Shown here in pieces: positions 35,191-43,403 of a stretch of 64,000 nucleotides of DNA. The notes below the pieces were generated by a model that saw only the letters and a program-made list of their open reading frames with translations, was not told the DNA's origin and did not search any database. The DNA lies in contig NZ_JADYTY010000009.1 of NCBI RefSeq assembly GCF_021531495.1, forward strand, positions 1 to 64,000, read 5' to 3'. Source of the DNA: Anaerovibrio lipolyticus. GTDB taxonomy: Bacteria; Bacillota; Negativicutes; Selenomonadales; Selenomonadaceae. Position 1 is the first letter of the stretch, and each line of letters begins with the position of its first letter. Both the position numbers and the translations under genes were made by a program.

Positions 35191-35386
35191 AAATATCTTT
35201 GCCGAATTGGTAGCCTAGACCTATACAGGCTATTACTAGGCTGAGAAGCCCAATAAATAAAGCTACTAGTTCAAACGACATCGTATCACTGCCCTCCTAT
35301 ATGTATTCCGGCAAGCCGGTTTCTATATAATCGGAGGGTCACAGTCCCTCCGTAGAGGGCCAACCGCCTACCGTTATGGCAGCACC
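35104..35386. repeat. Inverted repeats bordering the type I toxin locus
   Basis: GGTGCTGCC (35104-35112) and CGGTTAGCCC (35119-35128) recur inverted as GGCAGCACC (35378-35386) and GGGCCAACCG (35357-35366). Because the two transcripts converge, both RNAs carry the same 5' blocks rather than complementary ones. Confidence 0.7.
35168..35281 (-). CDS. Small hydrophobic type I toxin (holin-like/Fst-like)
   Basis: 37 residues: MSFELVALFIG..., one membrane helix (residues ~5-24) and a charged tail ending KDISNRKDRP. GGAGGG lies 10 bases before the ATG. Size, opening and tail match the putative holin-like and Fst/TxpA families of type I toxins, which insert in the inner membrane. The mRNA would start near 35,386 after a minus-strand TATAAT (35393-35398) with a weak -35. 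A convergent antisense RNA overlaps its 3' end. No function has been shown for this copy. Confidence 0.62.
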   Translation of the reverse strand: MSFELVALFIGLLSLVIACIGLGYQFGKDISNRKDRP

Positions 35387-35445
35387 GAATTTATTATAGC
35401 ATAATTGACTGATAAAGTCTTGCAATTACTTTAATTGAATAGAGC

Positions 35446-35484
35446 AAAAAACTCCCCTCTTTATTTCGAAGAGAGGAGTTTTTT
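35446..35484 (-). terminator. Terminator of the 1,108-residue protein gene
   Basis: AAAAAACTCCCCTCT (35446-35460) pairs with AGAGAGGAGTTTTTT (35470-35484); T/A runs on both sides allow use in both directions. Confidence 0.8.
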
Positions 35485-35572
35485 AGTTTAAGGCCTAGGA
35501 CAGGTATTTTTATTATTTACAGAAAAAATTGATGGTAATCAGATTGCCGCAAGGCAAAATAGTTAAAAGCTG

Positions 35573-38500
35573 TTAAAAGCTGACTTCAATGCTTTCTATA
35601 GCATGGCTACGGCTGAACAGTATTTCACTGTACATCCTAGGCAGCACACAGTCGTCAAATTCTTTCACTGTGCCATCTGCCATGCTTACAATCAGCTTTG
35701 CCGCACCACGGCGGTAGCTCACCGGCACACCGCACCAGCTAAAGCCCAGTCCGGTATCGCCCATTTCAGCATCAGTCAGAAGCTGCGGCATAAATACAGC
35801 ACAACCTTTCTCGATTCTAATGCCCAGCTCCCCCCAGCGGGTGAGAATTTCTTCCTTTACCTGTCCCGTCATGCCCGGCTGGCAGGCCCCCTTATGATAA
35901 GGGGTATGGGAATAAGCATCAAAAGGAAAAGCTCCATATACCTCAGGTAACTTGGCAGAACCGCCTAGACCTGCCTTGATTTCCTGGTACAGAGATTTCA
36001 GCTTTTCCCCATAGCCATCCTTATCAGCCAGGGAGCGCAAGGCATTTTCCTGCACAGCTACCAGTAGCTTGGCTACCATGTGCCAGTAGATGCTGCCAAG
36101 ACCTTCGTAGGCATAGAAGGTGCCCGACCTGCCCGTAAAGGCATGGTGATTAAAGACTTCCTCATAAAGTGCCAAAAGCTTCTCCCTGTCAGCAGCCTCC
36201 ATGGAAGCCTGAGTCTCCAGCCAGCCCATGAGCTTTTCCTCATTCTGGCAGCAGGCAGGAAAATGATAGAATCCAGCCAAATCCTGATCCAGATAACTCT
36301 CCAATCCCTTTGCTCTGTCAGGTGTGATGCGGTTCTTTGCCAAAAAGCCCTGCAAATTCTTATTTGGATAAAGCATATAAGAATTCTGCCTATCCTCGTA
36401 CATGCCGCTATGCCTGAGAGCAGTGCAGATTTCCACTGCCTCCCCGGAGGTCAGAAGCCCGCTGGACAGTACAGCCACCTGCCCCTCCAGCATTTCCTGC
36501 AAATGCTCTATCTCCATGCCTCCCTTGTCAATTCTCAGGGTGTTATAGGTATGATAAAGCCCATCCTGTCGCTTATTGCAGCAAATTGTCCCGGATACCA
36601 CCCGCTCAACCAGCCGATAAAATTCTTTTAGCTCCTCGCCGGACACCTGGGTATCGCCAGTCCCATAATCCCCTCTATACAGGCTGTCCCTTTCCTGCTG
36701 GAAAATCATGCCTGCTTTGTCAGTAAAGGCCTTGCGGCTGGACGCCTCCGCAAAGACTGTATTCCCTGCTTCCATGCTTGCTGCACCTGCATAAAGCTTT
36801 TTCAACTCCTGCATACATGCTGCCATTGTAGCAGGTATCTCATAAACAGCTTCACTATGACGACCATAAATATCTATCAGAAATTTCAGCATCCGCTCCA
36901 TGTAGCAGGTAGTTACCATAGACAAGCCCCAGCCTGCCAAAGCATTGTTTGCATCATTCCACTCAGGCCGCTGAGTATTCATCCAAACACCGCCGCCAGG
37001 CACAAGATTTGCAGCCTTGGCAATCACCAGCTGCAAAAGCTTGGCAGTCAGGTTCACCAGTGCCACTCTGCCTTCCTTATCCTGTATTAGCTTCTGATCA
37101 GAACCAAGGGACTCTGCCTTTCTCAGAAGCTCATCACTGAGGTCCTTGTCAAAAATCAAGGAATTTCTTGGATCCTGGCAAATTTCCTCATAGCTTTTCA
37201 GCCTATATGGTACATTGGCAGTGGAAAACAGCTTGGCAGACAGGTAATTATCCAGCAAAGCGGCATCATAGTCTGCCAAAAGCTCCAGGAGCTTCTGGAG
37301 ATAAATCACCTGATGATCGCCCCAATAGCCAAACTGCGCCCAAGGGTCCGAAGGATCTGGACACTCCCAGTCAATTCCCTCCCGGGAAATGCGATAAGGA
37401 TTGAAGCCGTCAATGGTCATGGCATTGACGAATTTCGCCACAACATTGGCAATATATTCAGGGTAGGACATCAGCAAGGCTTCCCAGTTCTGAAAAATAT
37501 CACGCCAATTGCCCTCGTAGTTCAGCACCTGGTTGCCGGCAGCATCAGTCAGGGCAATATTGAACTTATTCCACGGACGAGAAGGATCCCCGTGCCTGCG
37601 GGAAAAAATCACCGGCAGATATTCCATATACAGCCTGAGCAGCTGGCTGTCACCAGTGGCCACAATCAATTCCTTCAGCAGCTTTTTCTCTAGCAGCTCC
37701 CCTGCCATGGACATATCAGCCAGCAGCCTTGCCGCCTTGTCATATTCAGCAACGCTGCGCTGTTTCACAAAAGCGAGAAAATCTGCCACATCAATCCTGC
37801 CATCATTAGCAAAAAAGCCACCCCGCATGATATTGAAAATCACATTGGTACGATGGTGGACACAGGCCATCTCGTCAGCGGTGGACTGAATACCGTCAGC
37901 CTCCCCAATAAACCTGTCCAGCTCCTCTTCTGTAGCCTCAATATCCTTTGCCAGAAGCCTTGCCGCCTCGTTCCTGTCGGCAAGTACCTTTTTCAGCTCC
38001 ACAATATCAGCAGCAGTCCGAGAATGGTCAAAAGCACTTGCCCAGCTGTCCTCTGAACCAGCTGCCAGCTCAGACTCGTGGAGAATGAAGCAGCTGCCCC
38101 TGCCGCCCTTTACAATATCGGTTTCTATTAGCTTCCTGCCTACAGCAAAATCCTGTATCACCCCATCAGAAATATACACCGCATCAGAAGTGGTAAACCA
38201 GCAGGTATTCGCAAGTAGTGCCTCATTTGGCTCCGCCCTGTCCGTCAGGGCAGAGGAAAGGGCAAATATGGCCAGCCCCGACTCCTGATCTAGTTCCGTA
38301 CTCTTGTATGCATCCACCAACACGGACATATTGTTCTGCAAGGAAGCATCCACAATGGCAGGCAGGATATTTCTGGCACCATCCAAAACGCGCACCTTCT
38401 GAGGCTTAGCACTGATATTGATAACCTTTGCCAGCTTGACCAGACCAAAACGCCTGCCGGAAGTCCAGCCATAGCGGAATACCAGCTGCAGTGCCTCATT

Positions 38501-38899
38501 GCGTGCCTCAAAAATCACCTTGGAGCCGTTGATATTTTTGTACAGGCTGTACTGCACACCATCCTCCGGGATACCTGCCGCCCCGGTCCCCTGCAAAAAC
38601 CTGCCAAAAGGCTCCCACAGAGTCACTCCCTCTGCCGTTTCCACCTGAATCGCCGTATAGGAGCCGGTGGTGTACTTGTAGTCGGCAATCCTGTCCGCCG
38701 TACCATACTGGAAAATGGCATGGTCAGCATTCTTCCTGCCGGCAGTAATACCTCCCTTTGCCCACAGAAAATTCCATACATCGCTGGAGCTGGTAATAGT
38801 CATAAAGAAATCATCCATACGGTCATAGTTTTCCAGCTTATAGAACTTCTCACCCTCCAAAATAACAAAATGGCCCTTGACATCCTTGGAATTGCTCAC
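35573..38899 (-). CDS. Large protein of unknown function, possibly an (alpha/alpha)6-barrel carbohydrate-active enzyme
   Basis: 1,108 residues from a GTG start with GGGGAGAG upstream. No signal peptide or membrane segment. The first ~270 residues are beta-rich; the remainder is mainly helical with Trp/Tyr-rich blocks such as GNWRDIFQNWEALL, FGYWGDHQVIYLQKLLELL, GVWMNTQRPEWNDANNALAG and AFPFDAYSHTPYH. The arrangement (N-terminal beta-sandwich, helical barrel, C-terminal beta segment) recalls GH94 phosphorylases, and DWNDA/WNDANN-like and GDHQ motifs are in keeping with sugar binding. I do not recognise the family with certainty. It is a single-gene unit between two long non-coding gaps, and its codons look more G/C-ended than those of neighbours by eye. 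Confidence 0.6.
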   Translation of the reverse strand: MSNSKDVKGHFVILEGEKFYKLENYDRMDDFFMTITSSSDVWNFLWAKGGITAGRKNADHAIFQYGTADRIADYKYTTGSYTAIQVETAEGVTLWEPFGRFLQGTGAAGIPEDGVQYSLYKNINGSKVIFEARNEALQLVFRYGWTSGRRFGLVKLAKVINISAKPQKVRVLDGARNILPAIVDASLQNNMSVLVDAYKSTELDQESGLAIFALSSALTDRAEPNEALLANTCWFTTSDAVYISDGVIQDFAVGRKLIETDIVKGGRGSCFILHESELAAGSEDSWASAFDHSRTAADIVELKKVLADRNEAARLLAKDIEATEEELDRFIGEADGIQSTADEMACVHHRTNVIFNIMRGGFFANDGRIDVADFLAFVKQRSVAEYDKAARLLADMSMAGELLEKKLLKELIVATGDSQLLRLYMEYLPVIFSRRHGDPSRPWNKFNIALTDAAGNQVLNYEGNWRDIFQNWEALLMSYPEYIANVVAKFVNAMTIDGFNPYRISREGIDWECPDPSDPWAQFGYWGDHQVIYLQKLLELLADYDAALLDNYLSAKLFSTANVPYRLKSYEEICQDPRNSLIFDKDLSDELLRKAESLGSDQKLIQDKEGRVALVNLTAKLLQLVIAKAANLVPGGGVWMNTQRPEWNDANNALAGWGLSMVTTCYMERMLKFLIDIYGRHSEAVYEIPATMAACMQELKKLYAGAASMEAGNTVFAEASSRKAFTDKAGMIFQQERDSLYRGDYGTGDTQVSGEELKEFYRLVERVVSGTICCNKRQDGLYHTYNTLRIDKGGMEIEHLQEMLEGQVAVLSSGLLTSGEAVEICTALRHSGMYEDRQNSYMLYPNKNLQGFLAKNRITPDRAKGLESYLDQDLAGFYHFPACCQNEEKLMGWLETQASMEAADREKLLALYEEVFNHHAFTGRSGTFYAYEGLGSIYWHMVAKLLVAVQENALRSLADKDGYGEKLKSLYQEIKAGLGGSAKLPEVYGAFPFDAYSHTPYHKGACQPGMTGQVKEEILTRWGELGIRIEKGCAVFMPQLLTDAEMGDTGLGFSWCGVPVSYRRGAAKLIVSMADGTVKEFDDCVLPRMYSEILFSRSHAIESIEVSF

Positions 38900-39139
38900 A
38901 ACAATTCTCTCCCCTCTCTAAAATGTTAAAACAATCCGAAAAAAGTTCTCAAGACTTCTGACAAAACAATCAAAAATCTCTTACTATCTGTTTATTATTC
39001 TAACAAAAGGGAAGTTTTTATAAAGGATGTCAGGGCTTCTTTGTTACTATGTTACAAAAAATCCTATCATATATAGAAACACTGCTAAAATATATAAACC
39101 TCAATGCACAGATTAGATTTATTTGATGTATGAAGATGG

Positions 39140-39168
39140 CTGGCCTAAGCAATTAGGCTGGCTTTTTT
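39140..39168 (+). terminator. Free-standing terminator-like hairpin
   Basis: GCCTAA / TTAGGC stem (39143-39158) followed by TTTTTT. No gene precedes it on this strand within 240 bases, so it may end an unseen small transcript. The rest of the 429-base gap (38,900-39,328) is AT-rich and otherwise holds only the Fur operator. Confidence 0.45.
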
Positions 39169-39239
39169 GTGCATAATTTTGTTAAACAAATGCAATACAT
39201 TGTGAATAACTTTTTATCTGTAAAATATCTGGAAAGAAA

Positions 39240-39268
39240 TTGACAGATTTTACTTTATAAAGTAAAAT
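39240..39268 (+). promoter_or_regulatory. Promoter with a 22-bp palindromic operator before the Fur/PerR gene
   Basis: TTGACA (39240-39245), 17-base spacer, TAAAAT (39263-39268). A perfect 22-bp palindrome, half-site ATTTTACTTTA, spans 39,247-39,268 and covers spacer and -10. Size and AT-rich dyad symmetry fit a Fur/PerR-type box and autoregulation. Confidence 0.65.
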
Positions 39269-39328
39269 TAACTTATTAGTAATTCTTTTAAATGGATAAT
39301 TATTATTTGCTAGAACGGAGGAAATACC

Positions 39329-39769
39329 ATGTTAGGAACAGAAGCTGTAACCAAAATTTTGCGGGAAAAAGGCTTCAAGGTTACCCCCCAGAGATTGGCG
39401 GTATACGATGCCTTATCCAGCACCAAAAGCCATCCCAATGCGGAAATGCTGTACAATATGCTGCAGCCTAGCTATCCAACTATGAGTCTGGCCACAGTGT
39501 ACAAGACTATGGATATTTTTGCGGAGCTGGGCTTGATTCAGGTGTTGAATGTAGGGGAGGACAGCTATCGCTACGATGCGGAAACAGGCAACCATCCTCA
39601 TATTCGCTGTACTGAATGTAATCGTGTGGATGATATTTTTGATTTTCAGGATGAAGGCTTGATGAACGGGGTGGAGGCCAAAACTGGCTACCAGCTTTCG
39701 GGCCGTCAGCTGTATTTCTTTGGCCGCTGTCCTCACTGCCAGGAGAAGGCTTCTGCTTTGCGCCATTAA
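39329..39769 (+). CDS. Fur-family regulator, PerR-like
   Basis: 146 residues. Winged helix DNA-binding domain (KVTPQRLAVYDALSS, SLATVYKTMDIFAELGLI) and dimerisation domain. The structural zinc site is C94-TE-C97 and C134-PH-C137. Regulatory metal ligands of the PerR type are at hand: His35, Asp83, His89, His91. AACGGAGG lies before the ATG. PerR senses peroxide by metal-catalysed oxidation; Fur senses iron. Sequence favours PerR but does not settle it. The palindrome at its promoter suggests autoregulation. Confidence 0.88.
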   Translation: MLGTEAVTKILREKGFKVTPQRLAVYDALSSTKSHPNAEMLYNMLQPSYPTMSLATVYKTMDIFAELGLIQVLNVGEDSYRYDAETGNHPHIRCTECNRVDDIFDFQDEGLMNGVEAKTGYQLSGRQLYFFGRCPHCQEKASALRH

Positions 39770-39835
39770 TGGTGCAGGTTAGGATGGCTGCAGGTATCTA
39801 TTAGGTTGGGGTTCGCCGGCTGGAAATAATTCATG

Positions 39836-39880
39836 AAAAAAGCTTGCCATGAGTGTGTTGTGCTCTGGCAAGCTTTTAGT
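39836..39880. terminator. Terminator after the Fur-family gene
   Basis: AAAAGCTTGCCA (39838-39849) pairs with TGGCAAGCTTTT (39866-39877), with A- and T-runs flanking. Confidence 0.8.
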
Positions 39881-39891
39881 CATTTTGGGAC

Positions 39892-40049
39892 AAAAAAATA
39901 CCCTCAGATAAGCGCTGAGGGCTGAAAGGGATTGACTATAGGGGATGTACTATAGGGAATACATCACCTTAACTGCAAGGTCGAGAAATGGCGTTGGAAA
40001 AAAACAACCTTGCAGGTGGTAAGCTACATAAATTTTGTAAACTTATCTT
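39892..40049 (-). ncRNA. Candidate small RNA with its own promoter and terminator
   Basis: Minus-strand promoter TTGACT (40079-40084), 17 bases, TAATAT (40056-40061) predicts a start near 40,049. About 158 bases later a hairpin CCCTCA/TGAGGG (39901-39921) is followed on this strand by TATTTTTTTG, a good terminator. Inside is a stable hairpin with CTGCAAGGT/ACCTTGCAG arms, a GATGTA/TACATC stem, and 5'-GATAAG that can pair with CTTATC near the 3' end. No open frame with a ribosome site is present. I do not recognise the RNA. The gap 40,050-40,338 shows only the promoter region of walJ. Confidence 0.6.
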
Positions 40050-40338
40050 GTCATTATATTAGCATAAATGGTTATACAAGTCAATATAAAATTGTATCTT
40101 TTTTTAATTAAACTTTATTAAATATATTCAATAGTCTACTAAAAACACGAATTGTTAGCAGAATGAACAGAGTGTTCAATATTAGTTTCAATTAGTTAAA
40201 GAGTAAGACAAATGGAAAAACATACAACATATATATGAACAAAATTTCACAAATTAGAGGATATGGGGATATTTTGACTTTACAGCCATTTTACAGTATT
40301 CTTGAGTATATTATAGAAGTGTGGAGTGATGATAGATT

Positions 40339-41100
40339 ATGCAGGTTGCTGTACTAGCCAGTGGCAGCAAGGGGAATGCTACCTTTGTGGAAATGGATGG
40401 TATAAGAATATTAATAGATGCAGGAATTAGTGCCAGACGGATTAAGCAGGAGCTGGCGGCTCTGGGGGAAAGTGTAGAAATGCTGGATGGTATTTTTATT
40501 ACCCATGAGCATGGGGATCATATTAAGGGTTTGCCTAATCTGGTGAAGAAATATGGCATTCAGATATATTCCCGCCCTGCTACCTTTCGGGCTATGAGCT
40601 GTTATGAGGAGCTGCCGGGGGATTGTGTCAATCCAATTATTGATAGGATTCAGCTTGGGCGGGTGGCCGTAAGAGCCTTTGATATACCTCATGATGCCGC
40701 TGCGCCTGTGGGCTATATTATTCAGGGCACCAGCCGCTGTGTGGTGGCCACGGATATAGGCAATGTAGATGATAGATTGCAACAGATGCTGGAGGGTGCT
40801 CAGGTTTTGGTGTTGGAGGCCAATCATGATGAGGAAATGCTGAAGCAGGGCAGTTATCCCTATAACTTGAAACAGCGTATCCTTGGTCCTCTGGGACATC
40901 TTTCTAACAGACGGATGGCCCAGGTGGTGGCAGAGCTGCGAAGGAGGCCTCAGAAGCTGATATTGGCTCATCTTAGTGAATCCAACAATCGGCCAGAGCT
41001 GGCTATGGATACAGTGAAATCTGTTTTGGACAGCTATGGCATTAATAATATGGAAATATATATGACAGCTCAGAATCATAGCACAAGTGTGGATTTCTGA
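40339..41100 (+). CDS. walJ: MBL-fold metallohydrolase, YycJ/WalJ type
   Basis: 253 residues. Metallo-beta-lactamase metal motif FITHEHGDHIKGL near residues 53-65, VLASGSKGNATFVE at the start, and LVLEANHDEEML later, all typical of YycJ/WalJ, which affects cell-wall and DNA-replication coordination in Firmicutes. It is followed by htrA and rlmH, the same order as in the wal cluster of Firmicutes, though walRK are not adjacent here. Confidence 0.9.
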   Translation: MQVAVLASGSKGNATFVEMDGIRILIDAGISARRIKQELAALGESVEMLDGIFITHEHGDHIKGLPNLVKKYGIQIYSRPATFRAMSCYEELPGDCVNPIIDRIQLGRVAVRAFDIPHDAAAPVGYIIQGTSRCVVATDIGNVDDRLQQMLEGAQVLVLEANHDEEMLKQGSYPYNLKQRILGPLGHLSNRRMAQVVAELRRRPQKLILAHLSESNNRPELAMDTVKSVLDSYGINNMEIYMTAQNHSTSVDF

Positions 41101-41128
41101 CAGTTAACTTAAAGGAGGAGATTGGATT

Positions 41129-42205
41129 ATGTACCGTAGTAAAATGGCAAAAAAATGCTTTGCAGGTGTAGCCGGGATGATGCTGGTGGCTACAGTATTA
41201 TTTGGAGGCTGTACTGATGGTCAGGCCGGCTCGGCAGCTCAGGAAAAGCCAGCGGCTTCTCAGGAGATTTCTGATGCCCGGAATACGCCAGTGGTAAGAG
41301 CCGCTAAGGCTGTAGGCCCTGCTGTGGTAGGTATTACCAACAAGGCTGTGGCCAGAGATTGGTTTAACAATCCTGTTCAGGTAGAGGGCGCAGGCTCTGG
41401 GGTTATCTTCCGCAAGGATGGCTATATTGTTACTAATAATCATGTTATTAGCGGAGCTAAGGAGATTATTGTATCCCTGTCTGATGGCCGTTCCCTGTCT
41501 GGCAAGCTGGTAGGTGCAGATGAGCTGACAGATCTGGCTGTGGTAAAGGTAGATGCTGATGATCTGCCTACAGCGGAACTGGGGGATTCTGATGATATTA
41601 TGGTAGGTGAGCCGGCTATTGCTATTGGCAATCCTATGGGACTGGAATTTCAGGGCAGTGTAACCAGTGGCGTTATTAGTGCTTTGAATCGTTCTCTGGA
41701 AATAGATGATAGAGTGCTGAAGGTTGTGCAGACTGATGCAGCTATTAATCCGGGCAACTCCGGTGGTGCTCTGGTAAATGCAGATGGCAAGGTTATTGGT
41801 ATTAATTCTGCCAAGATTGCCCGCAGTGATATTGAGGGTATGGGCTTTGCCATTCCTATTAATACTGTAAAGGATATTGTCAATGAGCTAATGACCTCTG
41901 GTAAGGTTACCCGTCCGTATCTGGGGGTAGGAATTTTTGATAAGGAAACTGCTGGCCGTTATGGCTATATTCTCAATGTGGACAAGGGTGTCTATATTGA
42001 AAGCGTTACTGTTAATGGCCCGGCCTACAAGGCAGGCCTCCGCCGTGGGGATATTATTCTGTCCATTGGGGATAAGGAAACCAACAAGGTAAGCGATGTG
42101 CGGAATACTATTCTGGATAGCAAGGTGGGAGATTCCGTCAAGGTAAAATATGAGCGGAATGGCAATGTATCCACTGTGGATGTAGCTTTGGAGGCTGCTT
42201 CATGA
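41129..42205 (+). CDS. HtrA/DegP-type S1C serine protease, lipoprotein
   Basis: 358 residues. A lipobox VLFGGC puts the lipidated Cys at 28, so the protein is probably anchored facing the periplasm. The trypsin-like triad is His105 (VTNNHVISGA), Asp135 (ELTDLAVVKV) and Ser211 (INPGNSGGAL). A single PDZ domain covers ~265-355. It degrades or refolds damaged envelope proteins. AAAGGAGGAG lies before the ATG. Its stop overlaps the start of rlmH by 4 bases. Confidence 0.93.
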   Translation: MYRSKMAKKCFAGVAGMMLVATVLFGGCTDGQAGSAAQEKPAASQEISDARNTPVVRAAKAVGPAVVGITNKAVARDWFNNPVQVEGAGSGVIFRKDGYIVTNNHVISGAKEIIVSLSDGRSLSGKLVGADELTDLAVVKVDADDLPTAELGDSDDIMVGEPAIAIGNPMGLEFQGSVTSGVISALNRSLEIDDRVLKVVQTDAAINPGNSGGALVNADGKVIGINSAKIARSDIEGMGFAIPINTVKDIVNELMTSGKVTRPYLGVGIFDKETAGRYGYILNVDKGVYIESVTVNGPAYKAGLRRGDIILSIGDKETNKVSDVRNTILDSKVGDSVKVKYERNGNVSTVDVALEAAS

Positions 42206-42681
42206 AGATAACCGTTGTAACGGCTGGCAAAATCAAGGAAAAATATCTGACAGCAGGTATTAATGAATTTCTAAAAAGATTGGGCCCTTTTGCCAATGTG
42301 AAGATTGTGGAAATCAATGAGGAAAAAATGAAGGATAATCCATCTGAGGCGGAAAAGCAACAGACCTTGCAACAGGAGGGACAAAGGCTTTTGCGTCAGG
42401 TGCCAGAGGGAAGCTATCTTTTTGTGCTGGATGTTTATGGTCAGCAGCTTTCCTCAGAGAAGCTGGCGGCCAAGCTGGATAGCCTGGCTCTTCAGGGCCG
42501 CAGCAATATTACCTTTCTGATTGGGGGGGCCTTTGGCCTATCGGAGGAGGTAAGGCAGGCGGCGGATTTCCGGCTGAGTTTTTCCCCTATGACCTTTACC
42601 CACCAGATGATAAGGCTCTTGCTGGTGGAGCAGATATATCGCTGTTTTAAGATAAATCGTGGCGAAAAATATCATTGGTGA
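42202..42681 (+). CDS. rlmH: 23S rRNA pseudouridine-1915 N3-methyltransferase
   Basis: 159 residues, the usual RlmH length. SPOUT-fold features: FVLDVYGQQLSSE, the SAM-binding knot FLIGGAFGLSEEV, and the C-terminal ...HQMIRLLLVEQIYRCFKI with YHW end. It methylates the pseudouridine in helix 69 of the ribosome. The start overlaps htrA (ATGA), indicating coupling. Confidence 0.95.
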   Translation: MKITVVTAGKIKEKYLTAGINEFLKRLGPFANVKIVEINEEKMKDNPSEAEKQQTLQQEGQRLLRQVPEGSYLFVLDVYGQQLSSEKLAAKLDSLALQGRSNITFLIGGAFGLSEEVRQAADFRLSFSPMTFTHQMIRLLLVEQIYRCFKINRGEKYHW

Positions 42682-42691
42682 TAAAGTATTG

Positions 42692-42735
42692 GCAATAAAA
42701 ATACCGCCTGACAGCTTCTGGCTATCGGGCGGTAT
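42692..42735 (-). terminator. Terminator of the Lrp-family gene
   Basis: ATACCGCC (42701-42708) pairs with GGCGGTAT (42728-42735); on the minus strand TTTTTATT follows. Confidence 0.7.
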
Positions 42736-42754
42736 GCTCATTTTGTCCTTGATT

Positions 42755-43201
42755 TTATTCGATTTCGATGGTTGGACGGTCAATAATTGTGGCCATGACA
42801 ACGATGGTTTCAGTTCTGGCAATGCCTTCCTGATTTTTGATACGAGTCATTATTTTATCCAGAGTCTTGGTATTTTTGGTGATAATTTTTAGAGCATAGT
42901 CATATTCACCTGTAATATAGAAACATTCCTTTACATCAGGCTCGCTGACAATAAACTCCTCAAAATGATCTCCGTAAACAGGATCTTCGAAGCTGATGTA
43001 GAGAATGCACATAAGCTGTTTGTCTACCAATTCAGGATCTAGAATTGCTGTGTACTGCTGAATAACACCGGTGTTTTCCAGCTTTTTCAATCTTTCACTA
43101 ATAGCCGGCATGGATAAGGAAATTTCCTGACTTAGAACAGAAACTGTTACGCGGGAATTTTCCTGTAATCTTTTTAAAATTCTTCTATCAGTAGCATCCA
43201 T
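42755..43201 (-). CDS. Lrp/AsnC-family transcriptional regulator
   Basis: 148 residues. N-terminal helix-turn-helix (NSRVTVSVLSQEISLSMPAISERLKKLE) and a C-terminal RAM ligand-binding domain (residues ~65-140). It begins MDATDRRILKRLQ, typical of the family. Ligand is probably an amino acid. It is divergent from the penicillin-binding protein gene; TATAAT promoters occupy the 200-base gap. Confidence 0.93.
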   Translation of the reverse strand: MDATDRRILKRLQENSRVTVSVLSQEISLSMPAISERLKKLENTGVIQQYTAILDPELVDKQLMCILYISFEDPVYGDHFEEFIVSEPDVKECFYITGEYDYALKIITKNTKTLDKIMTRIKNQEGIARTETIVVMATIIDRPTIEIE

Positions 43202-43403
43202 ACTGTAATCACCACCATTCTCGTTATATTATAACAGTAAGAATAATAATTTGTAAACTTATATCTTTGTATACAAAACAAATTTATTTTTATCCATACA
43301 AAAGCCGTAAAAACCTAGCTTAGTAAAAAACTTTTGCTTTTGTCATAATATAGTGTAAAATAAAAGGATAGATATGTTTTGATGGAGACTATGGAGTGTT
43401 AAA

